Shown one piece after another: positions 46,425 to 58,205 of a stretch of DNA of 64,000 bases. A program made the position numbers and the translations under genes. The notes beneath the pieces are model-generated. The model did no database searches. It was not told the origin of the DNA and was given only the letters and a program-made list of their open reading frames with translations. Numbering within the stretch: the stretch's first letter is position 1; every line of letters begins with the position of its first letter. Source of the DNA: Papaver somniferum (Eukaryota > Streptophyta > Magnoliopsida > Ranunculales > Papaveraceae); the NCBI RefSeq assembly GCF_003573695.1, contig NC_039362.1, forward strand, positions 191,967,827-192,031,826, read 5' to 3'.

Positions 46425-46575
46425 ACTACTTTTCAACGACTATATCCCGACGACTACTTTAATAACAGCTACTTTCCAACGACTATATCCCAGTGGCTAC
46501 TTTACAACGGCTACTTTCCAACGACTCTATCCCACCGGCTACTTTATAACGGCTGTTTTAGACGGATATTATAAA
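46425..46575 (+). repeat. Tandem motif array upstream of gene C
   Basis: About five units of roughly 30 bp with the consensus 'aacggctactttccaacgactatatccca'-like order; a shorter set lies at 45555-45640 upstream of gene B. Each unit has an AACGG or AACGA core. The core resembles the plant mitosis-specific activator element (AACGG), but the resemblance is short. Confidence 0.75.
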
Positions 46576-46677
46576 TTGTGTTATCTTTCTCCAAACAACT
46601 AACACCTACTTTCATACAACTTGCAAAACATCTCACCTCTTTCAATACCTCTCATACCTCTTTATACGAACACAACC

Positions 46678-47165
46678 ATGGGATCATTTGACCCAATTAA
46701 AGATTTGACAATCATCAAAGCATGGTACACCGAAAGTCGAGTAGTAGATCTCTCCCCTGTAATGGCATATCCCGAAACCTTTTGGACGAAGATATATAAC
46801 CAATATAGACAAGATTATGGGAATCCAAAGAGAAGAAGTCTTCAACAAATTCATGATAGGTACCAAATTATCCAAAAAGGCATTTGCGATTTGATATATA
46901 TTCAACAGCGGATCTTCAACGCCAGCCATATTAGCCTTTTCCTTCAACAATTTGTAAGTACTTTAGAGTTGTTTTCATAGAAAGCTAAATTGATTGATTT
47001 TAAATTATAGCAATAAGTATTTTGTGTTGTGTTATTGTACCACGAAGTCGTTAAAGCGCGTTATTTGGAGGAAAATGGGGAAGCATTTGAAATTTGATGA
47101 AAGCCATAATTTCATGGTATCCAAAATCCCAATTGGAAAGCATTTTAAAGCACCTACATAACGAA
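46678..47165 (+). pseudogene. Myb/SANT-like gene C, partial
   Basis: Exon 1 (46678-46953, consensus donor GTAAGT) encodes a SANT-like domain with FWTKIYNQYRQDYGNPKRRSLQQIHDRYQIIQKGI. Possible continuation near 47035-47160 (YHEVVKARYLEENGEAF, then in another frame FDESHNFMVSKIPIGKHF) is frameshifted. It stands in line after A and B with a similar motif-rich upstream region (46430-46570), which suggests tandem duplication. Confidence 0.5.
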
Positions 47166-47254
47166 TATAAACATGGCTACCAAACTATACATATTTCTTA
47201 TACTAACAATAATCAATTAAAAGGGTAATTTTAGAAATGTCTCATTGTTTGATG

Positions 47255-47326
47255 ATATAGGTCATCTAATTTGGGACAAAATTTAAAACTATCTAGGTCA
47301 TTTAATTTGGGATGGAGGAAGTATAA
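47255..47326 (-). mobile_element. Stowaway-like MITE end
   Basis: On the minus strand it reads TACTTCCTCCATCCCAAAT, followed by 'taaatgacctagatag', the usual start of a Stowaway (Tc1/mariner) MITE. A second 'aggtcat.taatttggga' copy lies just inside. The other end was not found. Confidence 0.55.
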
Positions 47327-47696
47327 ATTAATTGAGGATATTTTAGAAATTAAAAAGGTTAGTAACAAGATTACTATTTTGGTGACCCTGATTTGTCTTT
47401 ATTAAGTCCTCTGAGCATTTGAATTGCAGCTCCGATAACAGTGTCCCAAATTTTAGTTCAAAAGAAAATTTTTGCTACCATAATGTTAAGTGAAAACTAC
47501 AAGGAAATCCATTTTTCAGTTATTCCTCACCATTCTTCACCGTGAAACCTACCGGCGTAAAACTTCACGCGTGCCCTCAATTTTTGTCAGAATTTTTTTC
47601 TCAAGCCCATAGTTTTATAAAATTGTGTTTCTTCACGGTCTGGGAGAAATTTTCTGTCCTACCGATCCAGGTTCAGCTAAAGAAGAATTGGGATTT

Positions 47697-48960
47697 TTTA
47701 TCACAAATCTTTTTACAAGACTTCGGATCGGTGGATTGAATTTAAGAAGAAATATTTAGATTCATTGTTATAGATATTAAATGAAGATAAAAACTCTTCG
47801 ATTTTGGTTGCTAAAGAAAGATATACGAGTGTTTGTTTTATTTACTCGATTCCAATCATCATTCATAAGTTCGTGGACAAGTTGTTGTTGCTTCTCTTTT
47901 TGTCAGTTCTAGTGATTCGTCAAGAAAATGTGTGTTTGAATAAGGTGGATTAGGTCTTTTGTTGTGGTTTCTTGAAACTGGATCTACGTGTTTGAAAGAA
48001 AAATAGTTATTTCTTTGAAGCCATTACCAGTGATCTTGAAAAATTCATGGTTAGTTTCAGCTTACGGAGGAATTCATGTTTTGGTTGAAACTTGTCGATC
48101 TGGATTTCCATTAGCATAAACTCATGCAGTTGGAGTGTTGAAAAATGTATCTACAATTGATGAAATCTGAGTTTCTTTGGCTGAAGAAGGAATTGTTCCA
48201 GTTTTGGTTCAATTACTGACTTCAGGTAATTCTTTTTCTTAATAAAAAACATCAAATTATTTATGGATTTTAGTTTCAGCTGGCGAAGATTTTAGGGTTT
48301 CAATATTACAAGAAGGTGAGTTACAAGGTCTATTAAATTTAATCGACGAATCACCAAATCCTGATACATTAGAACATATTTTTTGAGATTAATTTATGTA
48401 TTATCAAAATCATCGTCAATAATTCGAATACTATAATCATAAACTTTATTTATGTTACAACTCTGCGACGCAGTGATTCAACAAATTTCATCATCGATTC
48501 TCTGTAACTTATCAATGAAAATGATGATGAATGAATAATCAAAACCAATCGGTTTACAAGAATCATCAGCATAATATTTAATCTCATTACTTACAGCCAA
48601 AACGAACCGAAAAGAAATCGTTAGAGATGAGAAGAGTATATTAAGGTTAGTCCTAATGTTAGATCCAAAGAATGAATCATCAGTAGTTTAATAAGAAATA
48701 TCCAGTCTCAGTTGTTTCTGCAATCGTCGCCGGAAGTAGTCAGAGCTGTCGGAACAAGATAATGTATGTCGGTTGTTACTCATATATAGAAACTGTGGTG
48801 TTGATAGTTTCGGCTTAGGAAAAGTTATTTTAAGGTTTATTGCTAAGCTCTGGTTCATGGTGGGATCGTGGGCAGGTTATAAGCGATTTGTGAAGGAAGA
48901 GCAATTTCAACACCCATTGTGTGACCACCAGAGAGTGCAACGAGATCAGTAGTGGTAAGA
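47697..48960 (+). pseudogene. ARM-repeat protein pseudogene
   Basis: Fragments in several plus-strand frames follow each other in the order of a plant ARM-repeat protein. They are ITNLFTRLRIGGL, KKKYLDSLL, ILNEDKNSSILVAKE, GLGLLLWFLETGS, GVLKNVSTIDEI, SLAEEGIVPVLVQLLTSG, ILQEGELQGLLNLIDESPNP, SLLTAKTNRKEIVRDEKSI and YPVSVVSAIVAGSSQSCRNKIMY. Armadillo repeats bind proteins; relatives include U-box-ARM and plain ARM proteins. Many stops and frameshifts, and missing stretches, make it non-functional. The lack of introns through the remnant suits either an intronless parent or a retrocopy. I saw no U-box. Confidence 0.75.
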
Positions 48961-48999
48961 TTCTTAGCAGCAATAGTTGTAATAAGAGTTCTTGTACTT

Positions 49000-49830
49000 G
49001 CATTATATGTTACGCAGCTTCAAAAGTGACTGCATAATCTTTTATGAAGTTGATAAAATGTTTGCATAACGCGTTATGCACTATTTTTTTGTTAGAACTG
49101 AAATCAATCAGAAAAATGAATACCTAACAGGTCATGCATGTACAAAAATGTATTCATTACCTGTTATGTAGTTGAGAAAATATCTATAAATGGATGCATA
49201 ACGCATTATCTCACATCTTCTTTATTAGCCGTGAAATTGAAAAATAGCTGCATAATCTTTTATGCATCGAAAAAATGGATGCATAACTTGATATGCATCC
49301 GAAAATATGGCTGTATAATGCATTAATGCATCTATTTTTTCTGTACGCACTAAAATCAACCAAAACAATGGCCACATAACTTGTTATGCGGTCGAAAAAA
49401 ATGGTTGCATAATACGTTATGCGTCTGTTTTTTCTGTTGGATTCAGGCATATACAACGTTTTAGTGGCTGCATAACCAAAATATATAATATGTGCATGAA
49501 TAAAAATATGGTTGCATAACGTGTTATGCATCTTTTGTGGTGTATGCGTATTGTGTTATGCATCTTTTTTGGAGGCTGCATAACAAACATGTAACCAGTT
49601 TTCGAAATTTTTTCCTAAAATGATGATCACCTCCGATTTTTTCGTGAAAAATAAAAATTTGATATTGTTGTTTATGCTCGTTGTGTAGCTCTCTTTAAAA
49701 ACTTTCCAACGAGATAAAACTCGTTAATCCCAAGGCGTGGATTTTTAGATGTGTTATATTCTAGGTTGCTTGCAAACTATATCCCTGAAAATTTAAGATG
49801 CATAATGAGTTATGCTGACATTTTTCATAA
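49000..49830. repeat. Cluster of self-complementary GCATAAC...GTTATGC motifs
   Basis: Over 800 bp the sequence carries more than ten copies of 'gcataac' or 'gttatgc', mostly paired into short palindromes (for example ttgcataacgcgttatgc, gcataacgtgttatgc, gcataatcttttatgc). Spacers often contain 'tttttt.tgt' and 'aaaatgg'. Spacing is irregular, so this is not a simple satellite. It lies after the ARM pseudogene inside the candidate large transposon. Confidence 0.85.
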
Positions 49831-50745
49831 TTTCAGATAATTATGGATTTCACTGTAACCCAAAAATGGTTTGGGCTTGACAATATATATTTTATTTTTG
49901 GGTCTTAGTCTAATTTTCCCTAATGTTAATCATAAGGAACAAGAGAAATTTGGTCCACAAACAAATTTTGAGCCCATTTGGGATTTTAAGCAAAACTAGT
50001 CTCACGGTAAATTTCAGTCCAGTACAACACTAATCTTGACTCTAGTCTCCCCTAATATTCTAATAACTATACAGATACCCATATGTTTACCCTATAATTG
50101 ATATTTAATCCTCTTATATCTAGACATTAATTCACCAAAATCTGCATATTTATAAAAAAAAAAAAAAAAAGCTTAGCCTCCCTCCACGTTAATGTCCGCT
50201 AAGGATAAATGTGTTGGTTGATATGTTAGGCTAAGCACTGTGTTGTGTTAAATCCCTTCCCCATCCCCAATTTGCACAGAAGGAATATGGGTCACAAGGC
50301 AATTTTGCTATGATCTGATTTTATACCTTCTTTGGACTGTATCGAAACTCAGTTTCCGTTTAAATAGTGCATAACGGATACTCAGTATCCTCTTTTTCTC
50401 CCAATTTTTGTTCTCGATTAGAATAGTTGTATAGGTAAAAATAATATTTTAGAATAAAAGAAGGAGATATAATAGGTAAAAGGAAGATATGATAGGTAAA
50501 AAAAAAAGAGATTTAACAAAAATAAAAAAAAGTGAAAAAAGAAAGTTTTAGTTTAAAATTTGGGACTTAGTTTACATGTAAAAGAGTCACGGATACCGAG
50601 TATTCGTTTCAACTAAAGAACGAAAACTGAGTATCCGTAAAGCAAAAAGGCACACCAAAACTGAATTTCTGTGTAATTTCCCTTCCCTACAAGAAAGATC
50701 AAATTTGATCATGTTTTAAGTGTTGGGAAGGGATATCCCTTCCCT

Positions 50746-51726
50746 AATATATATTAAGACCATAATAGTTGTGTTTCCCCGTATTAAGGAGATTTGGGGG
50801 GTCGGGGATAACACACCTGGTGCTTGGCCTTAATATACTGTACACATTTTCTCCTTTTGTAACTGGCTGGGACTTGCTCCGTAACACTCAAAGCCACTGA
50901 GCCTACTCTCTTAAACTGACTCAGCTCATACTCAGCCCATTCGCCACAATAAAATTATAAATATTTACATAAGTGAGGTATTTCATGAAATCTCCAAATC
51001 CTTGAAAGAGACTCAATCCGTTGACGTTCTGCTAGTTGAGAGCTGGCCAAATGAGCTAACCCCTGATGGTTGTACTCTAAGTCTGCCGGTAAGGTAGTCT
51101 CCCATCTACATCTTCAAGTGGTGGTCAATCATCAACGTTCAAAAGATCCGTGGTGGATTACAGACGAAGACACTTAATCTGGGACAAAACTAAAGGTAAA
51201 AGATATAGTCCAGATATGGGAAGGGAAAAACGGAGAGAGGAAGTGATGTGGCGCCCATCCATGGCTGCATACAAAAATAACACCCTGCAAATCTATGATC
51301 CCAGAGACGCTACCTCTTGTCCCATATCTGGACAAGGCCAGTTGTCCCAGTTGTAGTAGCTTCCGATTACAGACCTACATAAATGTTCAAACTCCTTGTC
51401 AGAATGCTCTACCAAATGTAACTGGCAAAAAAAAAAATTTCTTTCAAATATTTATATTGTTATTGGATGCAAAATATTATAAAAAAGTAGTTAGAAGTTT
51501 AACAAGTTAAGCTCCAACAGTGTATTCCTACATTAGTTTAGCAGGTTGCCGTGCTAGCCTACCAGTGAGCCTTATGAGGAACCATCCAAAGGAGTCGAAG
51601 TGGATAGGAGGGCTGAGCATGGCACAAAGAAAAATAGAGAGTCCAAGAAAAAACTGGAAGGGATCCTATCAATCAATTCCAAATTAGAATGTAAAATATA
51701 TATTAATGCTCTTGTTTCTAAATAAT
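50746..51726. other. Intergenic region between two elements
   Basis: No supported gene. Short open frames at 51150-51510 have no recognisable features. The last eight bases (51719-51726, TAAATAAT) are the TSD of the next MULE. Confidence 0.5.
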
Positions 51727-52071
51727 CCTGGCTAAATTGGGGGCCTATGCCACTTAATTAGGGCATATGGATTTATTCATCCACTTAATAGAAAATGATA
51801 AGGGGTGTCTAAAAGATTGTAAAAATGCTAAATTAACCGTTAAAGAAACCTTAGTTATTCTAATTCAAATACAAATACAAAATCATAACTTAATTAACAA
51901 ATACAAAAAACATTAATTAAAACTCAATTTTTTTTCAATTTCCATCAAAATCAAAACTAAATCCTAATCAATCACAAACAACAATTGAAATCTAAGTTGT
52001 TTTTGGGTTTTGAAAAACCAAAAAAAGACAATTCAAGTGATTGAGTTAAATCCCTTTAAACCATTACTTAT

Positions 52072-53803
52072 TGATGTATTTTCAAAGTTGTTGTAGTAAT
52101 AAATAATAGAGTTCGTTCAAGACTTGTGAAGGTTGTGCTTTTAGATTTAAATTTTAAAACTAAAGAAAAGAAAGCAAAATAAAACTGATTATATTAGAGA
52201 GACCGGGGTTCAGGATTTCACCATTCACCAAAATTCATGTAATTTAATGTAAATTTTATCATGCAATTCTAGACAATATAACTCCAATCAAAAGAAATTG
52301 TGATTCTAATCATTGCCTAAATTAGATTTTCAAAACATCAATTGTTAATCGCAAGAATGAAGTATCAAAAGCCCTAAACTAAGCATACTTCATCAAGAGA
52401 AAACACAACTAATAAATAAAAATCATTACTCAATTTTCATTCGGTGCAAATAATCATAAAAGAGTTGCATAAATAAATTCAAATAAATTTTACCACATAA
52501 CTTTTGGAAGAATGGCTTCCTCCATCGCCCCGGAAGATTGGGTTTAGCTCATCATGTTGGAAACACACTCAAAATATGTATTCATGGCTCAAAAAGTGTT
52601 TACAAGAAGAGAAAATAGTGAAACAGGAAATCTGCAGCAGCACATGAGCGTTGCAGACCGACTGTTTCAACTCTCAACTGTTATGATGAAGAAACTGTTA
52701 CAATGAAGATAGATGTTGCAGAAGAGGATGAAGAAACTGTTACAATGAAGATAAATGTTGCAAACCAGTTGATAAAACTGTGACAAGCATTTGAAGAAAC
52801 CGTTACGAGGGATGAACAAACCGTCGATGTTTCCCTGTTCTTCACGAGCAGCAGCAACAGAGTTCTGAAAACTCTTGATTCACGCTTCCTGAGCTCTCCT
52901 CTCGACCCCAAACTCTCCCCTCCCCTTCTCTATGCTCCCAAAAGCCTTTATATACGCAACAACACAACAAATCTCGCGTTTAATTCACGTATCTTCTCAC
53001 ATAACTCGAGAATATTTTATCTTGATTTTTCTGTATCTGCAGCTGTAGATCACAAGCAGAGTTTCCTTATTTATCTCAATCACACTCCAATATCTGTCAA
53101 CACGTTGATTTCTAGTTTTGGTCAGGGTAAAACCACACGTCCAACTGCTAAACAGAGAATATTTTGTTTCCTTGTATAATTTCCTTTCACATATCTTCCA
53201 TGTTTTAGAATATACCGCCTCCTAGAACACGTGAACAAAATGTGTACGTATCAAGCATGAATATTCATCCATATCCCATGAAAATCTCCCACGTAAATGC
53301 CGTATTTAAACCATCAGAAACCCGAGTTTATCCTCAACTGTATTTATATCCAAACTCGGGTTTCTTCCCTTTTTTTTTACGTTGGAAAGACAGCTACCGA
53401 TCTGTTTAGTATCCGAGAGTTAAACCCAACAAAATCCCATGAAAATCTCTGAACAAATCCCAATCAGAATCGTTGCCGTAAATATGCAGGAATGGGTGTT
53501 TGTTCTCCCGCCAAATCTTTTTTTTTTAAACGAAGAAAATGGACCTCCATATAACCAAAACGGGTGTGCAAACAGCAGGAGCCCAACTAACATGCCCCTT
53601 ATCAATTGGGGTACCCCTTATCCAAAAGTGAGAGTCATGATAACACGTGTCCTCCAGGTGCTTTAGACAACTTTTCGAGCTGATTTTTCCAAAAATATTT
53701 ATTTCCAAAAAATACCTACACACACAAAGCACCATAATAAGTACGAAAACGAGTACTAACAATACGAAACATTGACAAATTAGACACATAAATGCATCTA
53801 TCA
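52072..53803 (-). mobile_element. Ty3-type solo LTR inside the MULE
   Basis: A 1732-bp LTR, minus strand (begins TGATAGATGCATTTATGTG at 53803, ends ...ATACATCA at 52072), with the 5-bp TSD CTTAT (52067-52071 and 53804-53808). It is the same family as 23292-24868. No internal sequence or primer-binding site remains, as expected after LTR-LTR recombination. It inserted into the MULE after the MULE had landed. Confidence 0.9.
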
Positions 53804-53877
53804 CTTATAGTGGTACTCTACAATGATTTACCTCTAAATCTTTAAAATTCACTCATTAAATTTTCTGAAAATCTACC

Positions 53878-54190
53878 CAGAATCGGTTTATAGGTGCACC
53901 ATATTAATCTGTTGTGGTACAAATCATTTTTTATTATGAACCTACATAACCCGATTCTGGGTTGATGTGATGAACATCAACTATAACCGGTTTACACTAA
54001 TACACACATCAACCGACTCTGGTTTCAGGTTCGGATCATATTGGACCATATGTAATCCGATTATTGAGTTAAAAATCTCTGTAACTTTTTCTTCCAGCAA
54101 TCGGATTACATTATCGTCCATATAAACCGATTCTGAAAAGCTGCAGCAAACTACCTCCAAAATCGGACTTTATAAACGTATTCTGTTACA
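53878..54190. repeat. AATCGG/CCGATT motif cluster, 3' side of the MULE
   Basis: At least six copies of AATCGG or CCGATT, plus close variants, mostly as 'aatcggtttat', 'aatcggattac' or the inverse, lie in about 310 bp between the transposase stop and the solo LTR. Pairs in opposite orientation are spaced about 15-25 bp apart (for example 54098-54131). Confidence 0.9.
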
Positions 54191-54328
54191 AATTTCATGA
54201 GTCTAAGGTATCCGAAAAACAAAACCACTTTCATTCATTAAGCTTGGTTCAAGTTTGCAAAATACAATATAAGAAAGCGACAAAATATAAGCATATGATA
54301 GATCAAGTTTTTAACATAAGGAAAATTC

Positions 54329-57300
54329 TCATTCCAACAAATGGAGACCATCGAATTGATCTGGACCGATCAATTCCTCCCACCGCCTCATGTTGGGATC
54401 GTATTTCTCCTTGGTGACCTCTGAGACCTCATGAAATCTATCTACCGGTGGTAATGGACAATCATCACGTACTCTAAGACCGATATAATGTATGTTGTTA
54501 TTGTTAAATAAAACAATTCCCCGATCCTTAAGCGATTCATCCCAAATGTTGTATTTTGGTGCGTATGTATAGCATGATCCCTTACCAAATAGATGAACAA
54601 CGTAACTCCATGTTTCCGCCAAGAGATAACCACATAGAGGCATACGCATCCAATACTGTCGGGTATTTGGTTAATTACCCATTGGCCCTTGTACTCTAGC
54701 AACCATTTTTTCAAAAATCACTTCTTTGTCTTGTCTTGTTTTCCTTTCTTTATCATCGATATGTAAAATTCCTTGTCTTCTTGTAAGCGCAAGGACATCA
54801 TCTTTCTAAAGTATTAACATTGGGTTAGGTTCTCATCGTTCGCCAAACTTATATGGCCTATTTATTCCGACGCAACGTGATAACCACAATTCCCATCTGC
54901 ATCCACGTCGTTGGTAGATAACACATAGGGCTTAACTATTTCAGGAAGTTTCGATTAATACTCCTCGAATATGGTGTAAAAGGCTCGATGGGGTCTACCT
55001 CGTTCATCCCTAGGCATGCAAGAGCGGACCTTAGAGTCACCTTAGAACCCATTTTTCTTTTTTTTCCCTTCCATGCATGTATCCTTGATACTCGTGTTGT
55101 ACTCGCTTGACTCTCTTGAGAAGGAACAATTAGATTGTTTGGCGCTTGACTTTCTTGAGAAGGATCGATTGGATCCTCATGTTGCGAAAGGAGCGATTGG
55201 ATCATTTGAAAGGACCATATATGCACTACTTGTCCCACTTTATCCCTTCTTTGGTCGACCCCTTTTCCTCTTAGACGGTGCCTCTTCATTCTCAATTTGT
55301 GAAGGAACTTTTGAAACATTTGTGTTCGCTTGTGCGCTACTTGTCCCATTTTCCCCCTTTTTCGGTCGACCCCTTTTCTTTGGAACCCGTGCCTCTTCAT
55401 ATTTAGCGTCTTCACGCTCATGTTTATAAAATATTCTTTTATGACTCAATAACGGGTTTTTTCCGGTTCTCATTGCAACCTTAAACTCGTTCCTTTCTTC
55501 ATTCCTATCCATGTTGGTAGGTGGTCTATCCGTCGGCGGTATCACCATTGGTTCTCCGACCGGTACCATGTGGGGGTTAGCGTCTAGTTTTAAGTCATAC
55601 ATCAAAACATTTCGTACCAAACCATTATTTTTTTTGTGAATTTCTCGATGAGTTCTCTTCCAATATCCGTGTTCACAAAGGATTCGAGTGGTTCTTCGGT
55701 TGGGGGTGGTTTGAAAGTTAGTTTCTTCCAAAACGGATCAATGATTTCAAAAGGAATTCCTTGTTGGTACCTCGCAATCATGTGAAGACACGGAAATCTG
55801 AAGGCCGCATACAATTCTTCTTCTTCCCATATCTTTTCCACATAATATCTGTAATCCTTCATCATAGAGATGATCGCCCAATGAGACACCCTATAGTTTA
55901 AATGTCTAATCAACCAATGATTATCCTTGTAGCTTGTGATGATTTTCATCCTACTTTCTTCCATTTGCGCGGTTATCTTGATGATATCATCCTTGGTGTA
56001 TTCATGGATGGCTTCTTGTACCGTAACCACAGTGTTTTGGCTCCCTCAGAGCAAGCTTTTCAAACGTCCATGAGATCTTTCCGCGATACTTGTCGCCTCA
56101 TTCTTGTAAAGCATGTGTTGGTAGGTGTAAGCATACACAAATTTTTCCTTGTACGGATCCAACAATTCCTTAAAGAAATAAACCACACATTTCTCATAAT
56201 CCTTCTTCCATAGCCCAATAAAACTCTCCAAATAGGATTCGAACTCAGTCACGGACATTGAGTGTACCATTAAATCCCAATGATGTTGAAAAGCCTTCCA
56301 TAGTAACCCATTCGCTTCATACTCTGCTTTCCTTTTCTTCTTGTCCTCCTCTCGTTGTTCCGGAGTTAGTTTTTGAAGACACTCATCTTCGGCCTTTTCA
56401 CGAGCGGTATCTTTTGTGGCTTTGGCTTTTGGATATGACCCCTACAATTACTTATAATATTGCATTGTATGTGCCATGTGGAAAGAAAATGCTTAGCATC
56501 CGGAAAAACCACTCCTATGGCATTCATTAGTGCCTGGTCCTTATCCGTTACTATGATCCTCGGAGTTTGATCGCCACGATATATCTCCTTCAGTCTCTCG
56601 CATCCAAGTAAAACTCACATCATTCTCCCAATACATAAACCCCCATGCTACCGTGAAAGTTTGCTTGTCGGAAGTATGACAAGCAATGTTTAACAACGAC
56701 ATGTTGTACTTGTTGATCTTGTATGTACAATATATTAATAAAATTTGGTAGAAGCATTGGGCCAACTTGATCATCTCCGGATGCGCCAAAAAAATACGAG
56801 TCACTTTGCCTTCCAATACCTGCTTCCTCATCGTGTATCCGTGTTCATCGACTAACCACTAAGATTGTTTCATAACCGCTCTACCATCCCATTCCCTCCT
56901 CCTAAAGGCTACTCTTTCCGTGTAAATTTTCCTAAAAGTGGACAAGTTATCCTTATCTTCCTCGTTAATCTTCCTAAGGATGTCACTTGGTTTACAAGCT
57001 TTCATCAACCTCACTGTTTCCAATTGATGTGGTTTCAAGCCACAAACGGCCGCGTGTCCAACAAGAGATTCCAGATCATCATGATTATGACAACCATTCA
57101 TCACGTTAGAGAGCTTGTATACCTTACCATTGGATCCCTTGGGTCTACTAAGTATAATATTAAACGGGCAACCATACTTCTTTGATTTAGTAATGTATCC
57201 CCTTGTCGTCTTCTTCACGTGCATTCTGTCCTTTTCCCAGTGACTTTCTTGCTTTCCACCTCTCTCACAAATAAGTTCCAAACGATCTTCACTTGCATGA

Positions 57301-57377
57301 CGACCTAAAACTAATGCGCATTTGATCTCTATTCCCTTGTCTATAAACCATTGCTTGCATCGTTTCTTTCTTTCCAT
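54329..57377 (-). pseudogene. FAR1-like MULE transposase with AT-hooks and C-terminal OTU domain
   Basis: In minus-strand order: a FAR1-type DNA-binding domain (57377-56859; YGCPFNIILSR, then GCHNHDDLESLVGH); a MULE core (56831-56541; INKYNMSLLNIACHTSDKQTF); a middle part (56270-56046; NEATSIAERSHGRLKS); and a C-terminal transposase region with a SWIM-like FRFPCLHMIARYQQGIPFEI (56030-55602). A frameshift follows. Next come two AT-hook-like motifs (KKRGRPKKGE and KRKRGRPKKG) and an OTU-type cysteine protease: DADGNCGYHVA near 54930 holds the expected Asp and Cys, then RMPLCGYLLAE and NIHYIGL with the His. Plant MULEs with OTU or ULP proteases are known. Stops (for example at 56858, 56540 and 56045) and frameshifts inactivate this copy. 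Confidence 0.82.
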
Positions 57378-57487
57378 TCCAAATCGGTGAAATAGTAGGC
57401 ATATCAGGACCAGCAGAGATACGAATTTGGACTAATCTTCTTCAAACGCCACAACAATCTACAACAAATATCAATAAGTTGAGGATT

Positions 57488-57908
57488 CAAAATCGGTTTA
57501 TATGTTACAGTCGAGACAACTAATTGTAAGTAATCGGTTTATAGGTGCAACTATAAAGTCCGATTAAGGACTTAAAGAAAAAAAATTAAAAGTTGATAAT
57601 CGGTTCATGTCGCATATCATGTAATCCGATTTTCGTTCACATTTGTCCTGAAACTTTTTTTCTCCAAAATCGGATTACATATACACGTAAATAAACTGAT
57701 TGTCAACTTCGTGTATTCTACGTGATTATTCAAGTGAAGAAATCGGATTATTCCACCAACAAAAATCGATTTTCGTCACGTACCCATCGCGCCAAAATTT
57801 TACTACAATCGGTTTATGTGGTGACTCACAACAACCGATTCATGTACCCAATTTAGGAATTTTACCCAGAATCGGTTTATGTCGTGCTATCGAATAAACC
57901 GATTCTGC
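57488..57908. repeat. AATCGG/CCGATT motif cluster in the first intron of the MULE transposase
   Basis: At least eleven copies of AATCGG or CCGATT within about 420 bp, in both orientations. One pair forms a 13-bp perfect inverted repeat (cagaatcggttta at 57870 and its complement ending 57908). If the exon at 57981-58205 is spliced to the FAR1-domain exon (donor GTATGA near 57990, acceptor TTGTAG near 57461), the whole cluster lies inside that intron. Confidence 0.88.
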
Positions 57909-57980
57909 GTTAATGTTTTGACAATTTTTCCCTTTTTGGGGATTGGGACATGCAAATACATGTTTGTAGATCGTTACAAC

Positions 57981-58205
57981 TCATACATGTTTATTAGAAG
58001 CATTATCACCTTCTTCTTCCCGACGAAATTGTTCTTGTGCTTGAATAATATCCTCAAGCATTTTTTGGTTGACATTCTCTTCTTCATTCAACAAAGTATC
58101 CAATCCGGTAAGATCAAAATCATTATAATCTGATGCACCCACTTCTTCATCACTACTAGAGTGTTCATCATCACTATAAAGTTTCATTTTTGCTAAGAAA
58201 ATCAC
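57981..58205 (-). CDS. Acidic N-terminal exon of the MULE transposase (probable)
   Basis: The frame reads an acidic, Ser/Glu-rich stretch (YSDDEHSSSDEEVGASD, then a Glu/Gln-rich coiled-coil-like part). It lies upstream of the FAR1-domain exon on the same strand, inside the MULE boundaries, and ends at a plausible donor (AACATGTATGA). Acidic leaders precede the DNA-binding domain in many such transposases. It could instead be an independent small ORF. Confidence 0.5.
   Translation of the reverse strand: MIFLAKMKLYSDDEHSSSDEEVGASDYNDFDLTGLDTLLNEEENVNQKMLEDIIQAQEQFRREEEGDNASNKHV

Larger units (their letters stand above)
43846..50745 (+). mobile_element. Candidate large DNA transposon carrying Myb/SANT-like gene remnants
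   Basis: The two ends are similar when inverted. Each has a palindromic 'aagggatatccctt' terminus, then after about 45-50 bp a 'ttgtagggaagggaaat' block, then copies of a motif like 'acggaaactgagtttcc' or 'cggatactcagt' (43920-43975 on the left; 50345-50395 and 50588-50670 on the right). Inside are three Myb/SANT-like gene remnants, an ARM-repeat pseudogene and two motif clusters. No transposase and no clean TSD were found, so the superfamily is open. SANT/Myb-like partner genes are typical of PIF/Harbinger. The alternative is two separate small elements of one family. Confidence 0.45.

Noticed and set aside
49000..49830. CRISPR-like or satellite array
   Set aside because: Spacing and unit length are irregular, the motif is a variable palindrome, and the genome is a plant nuclear one.
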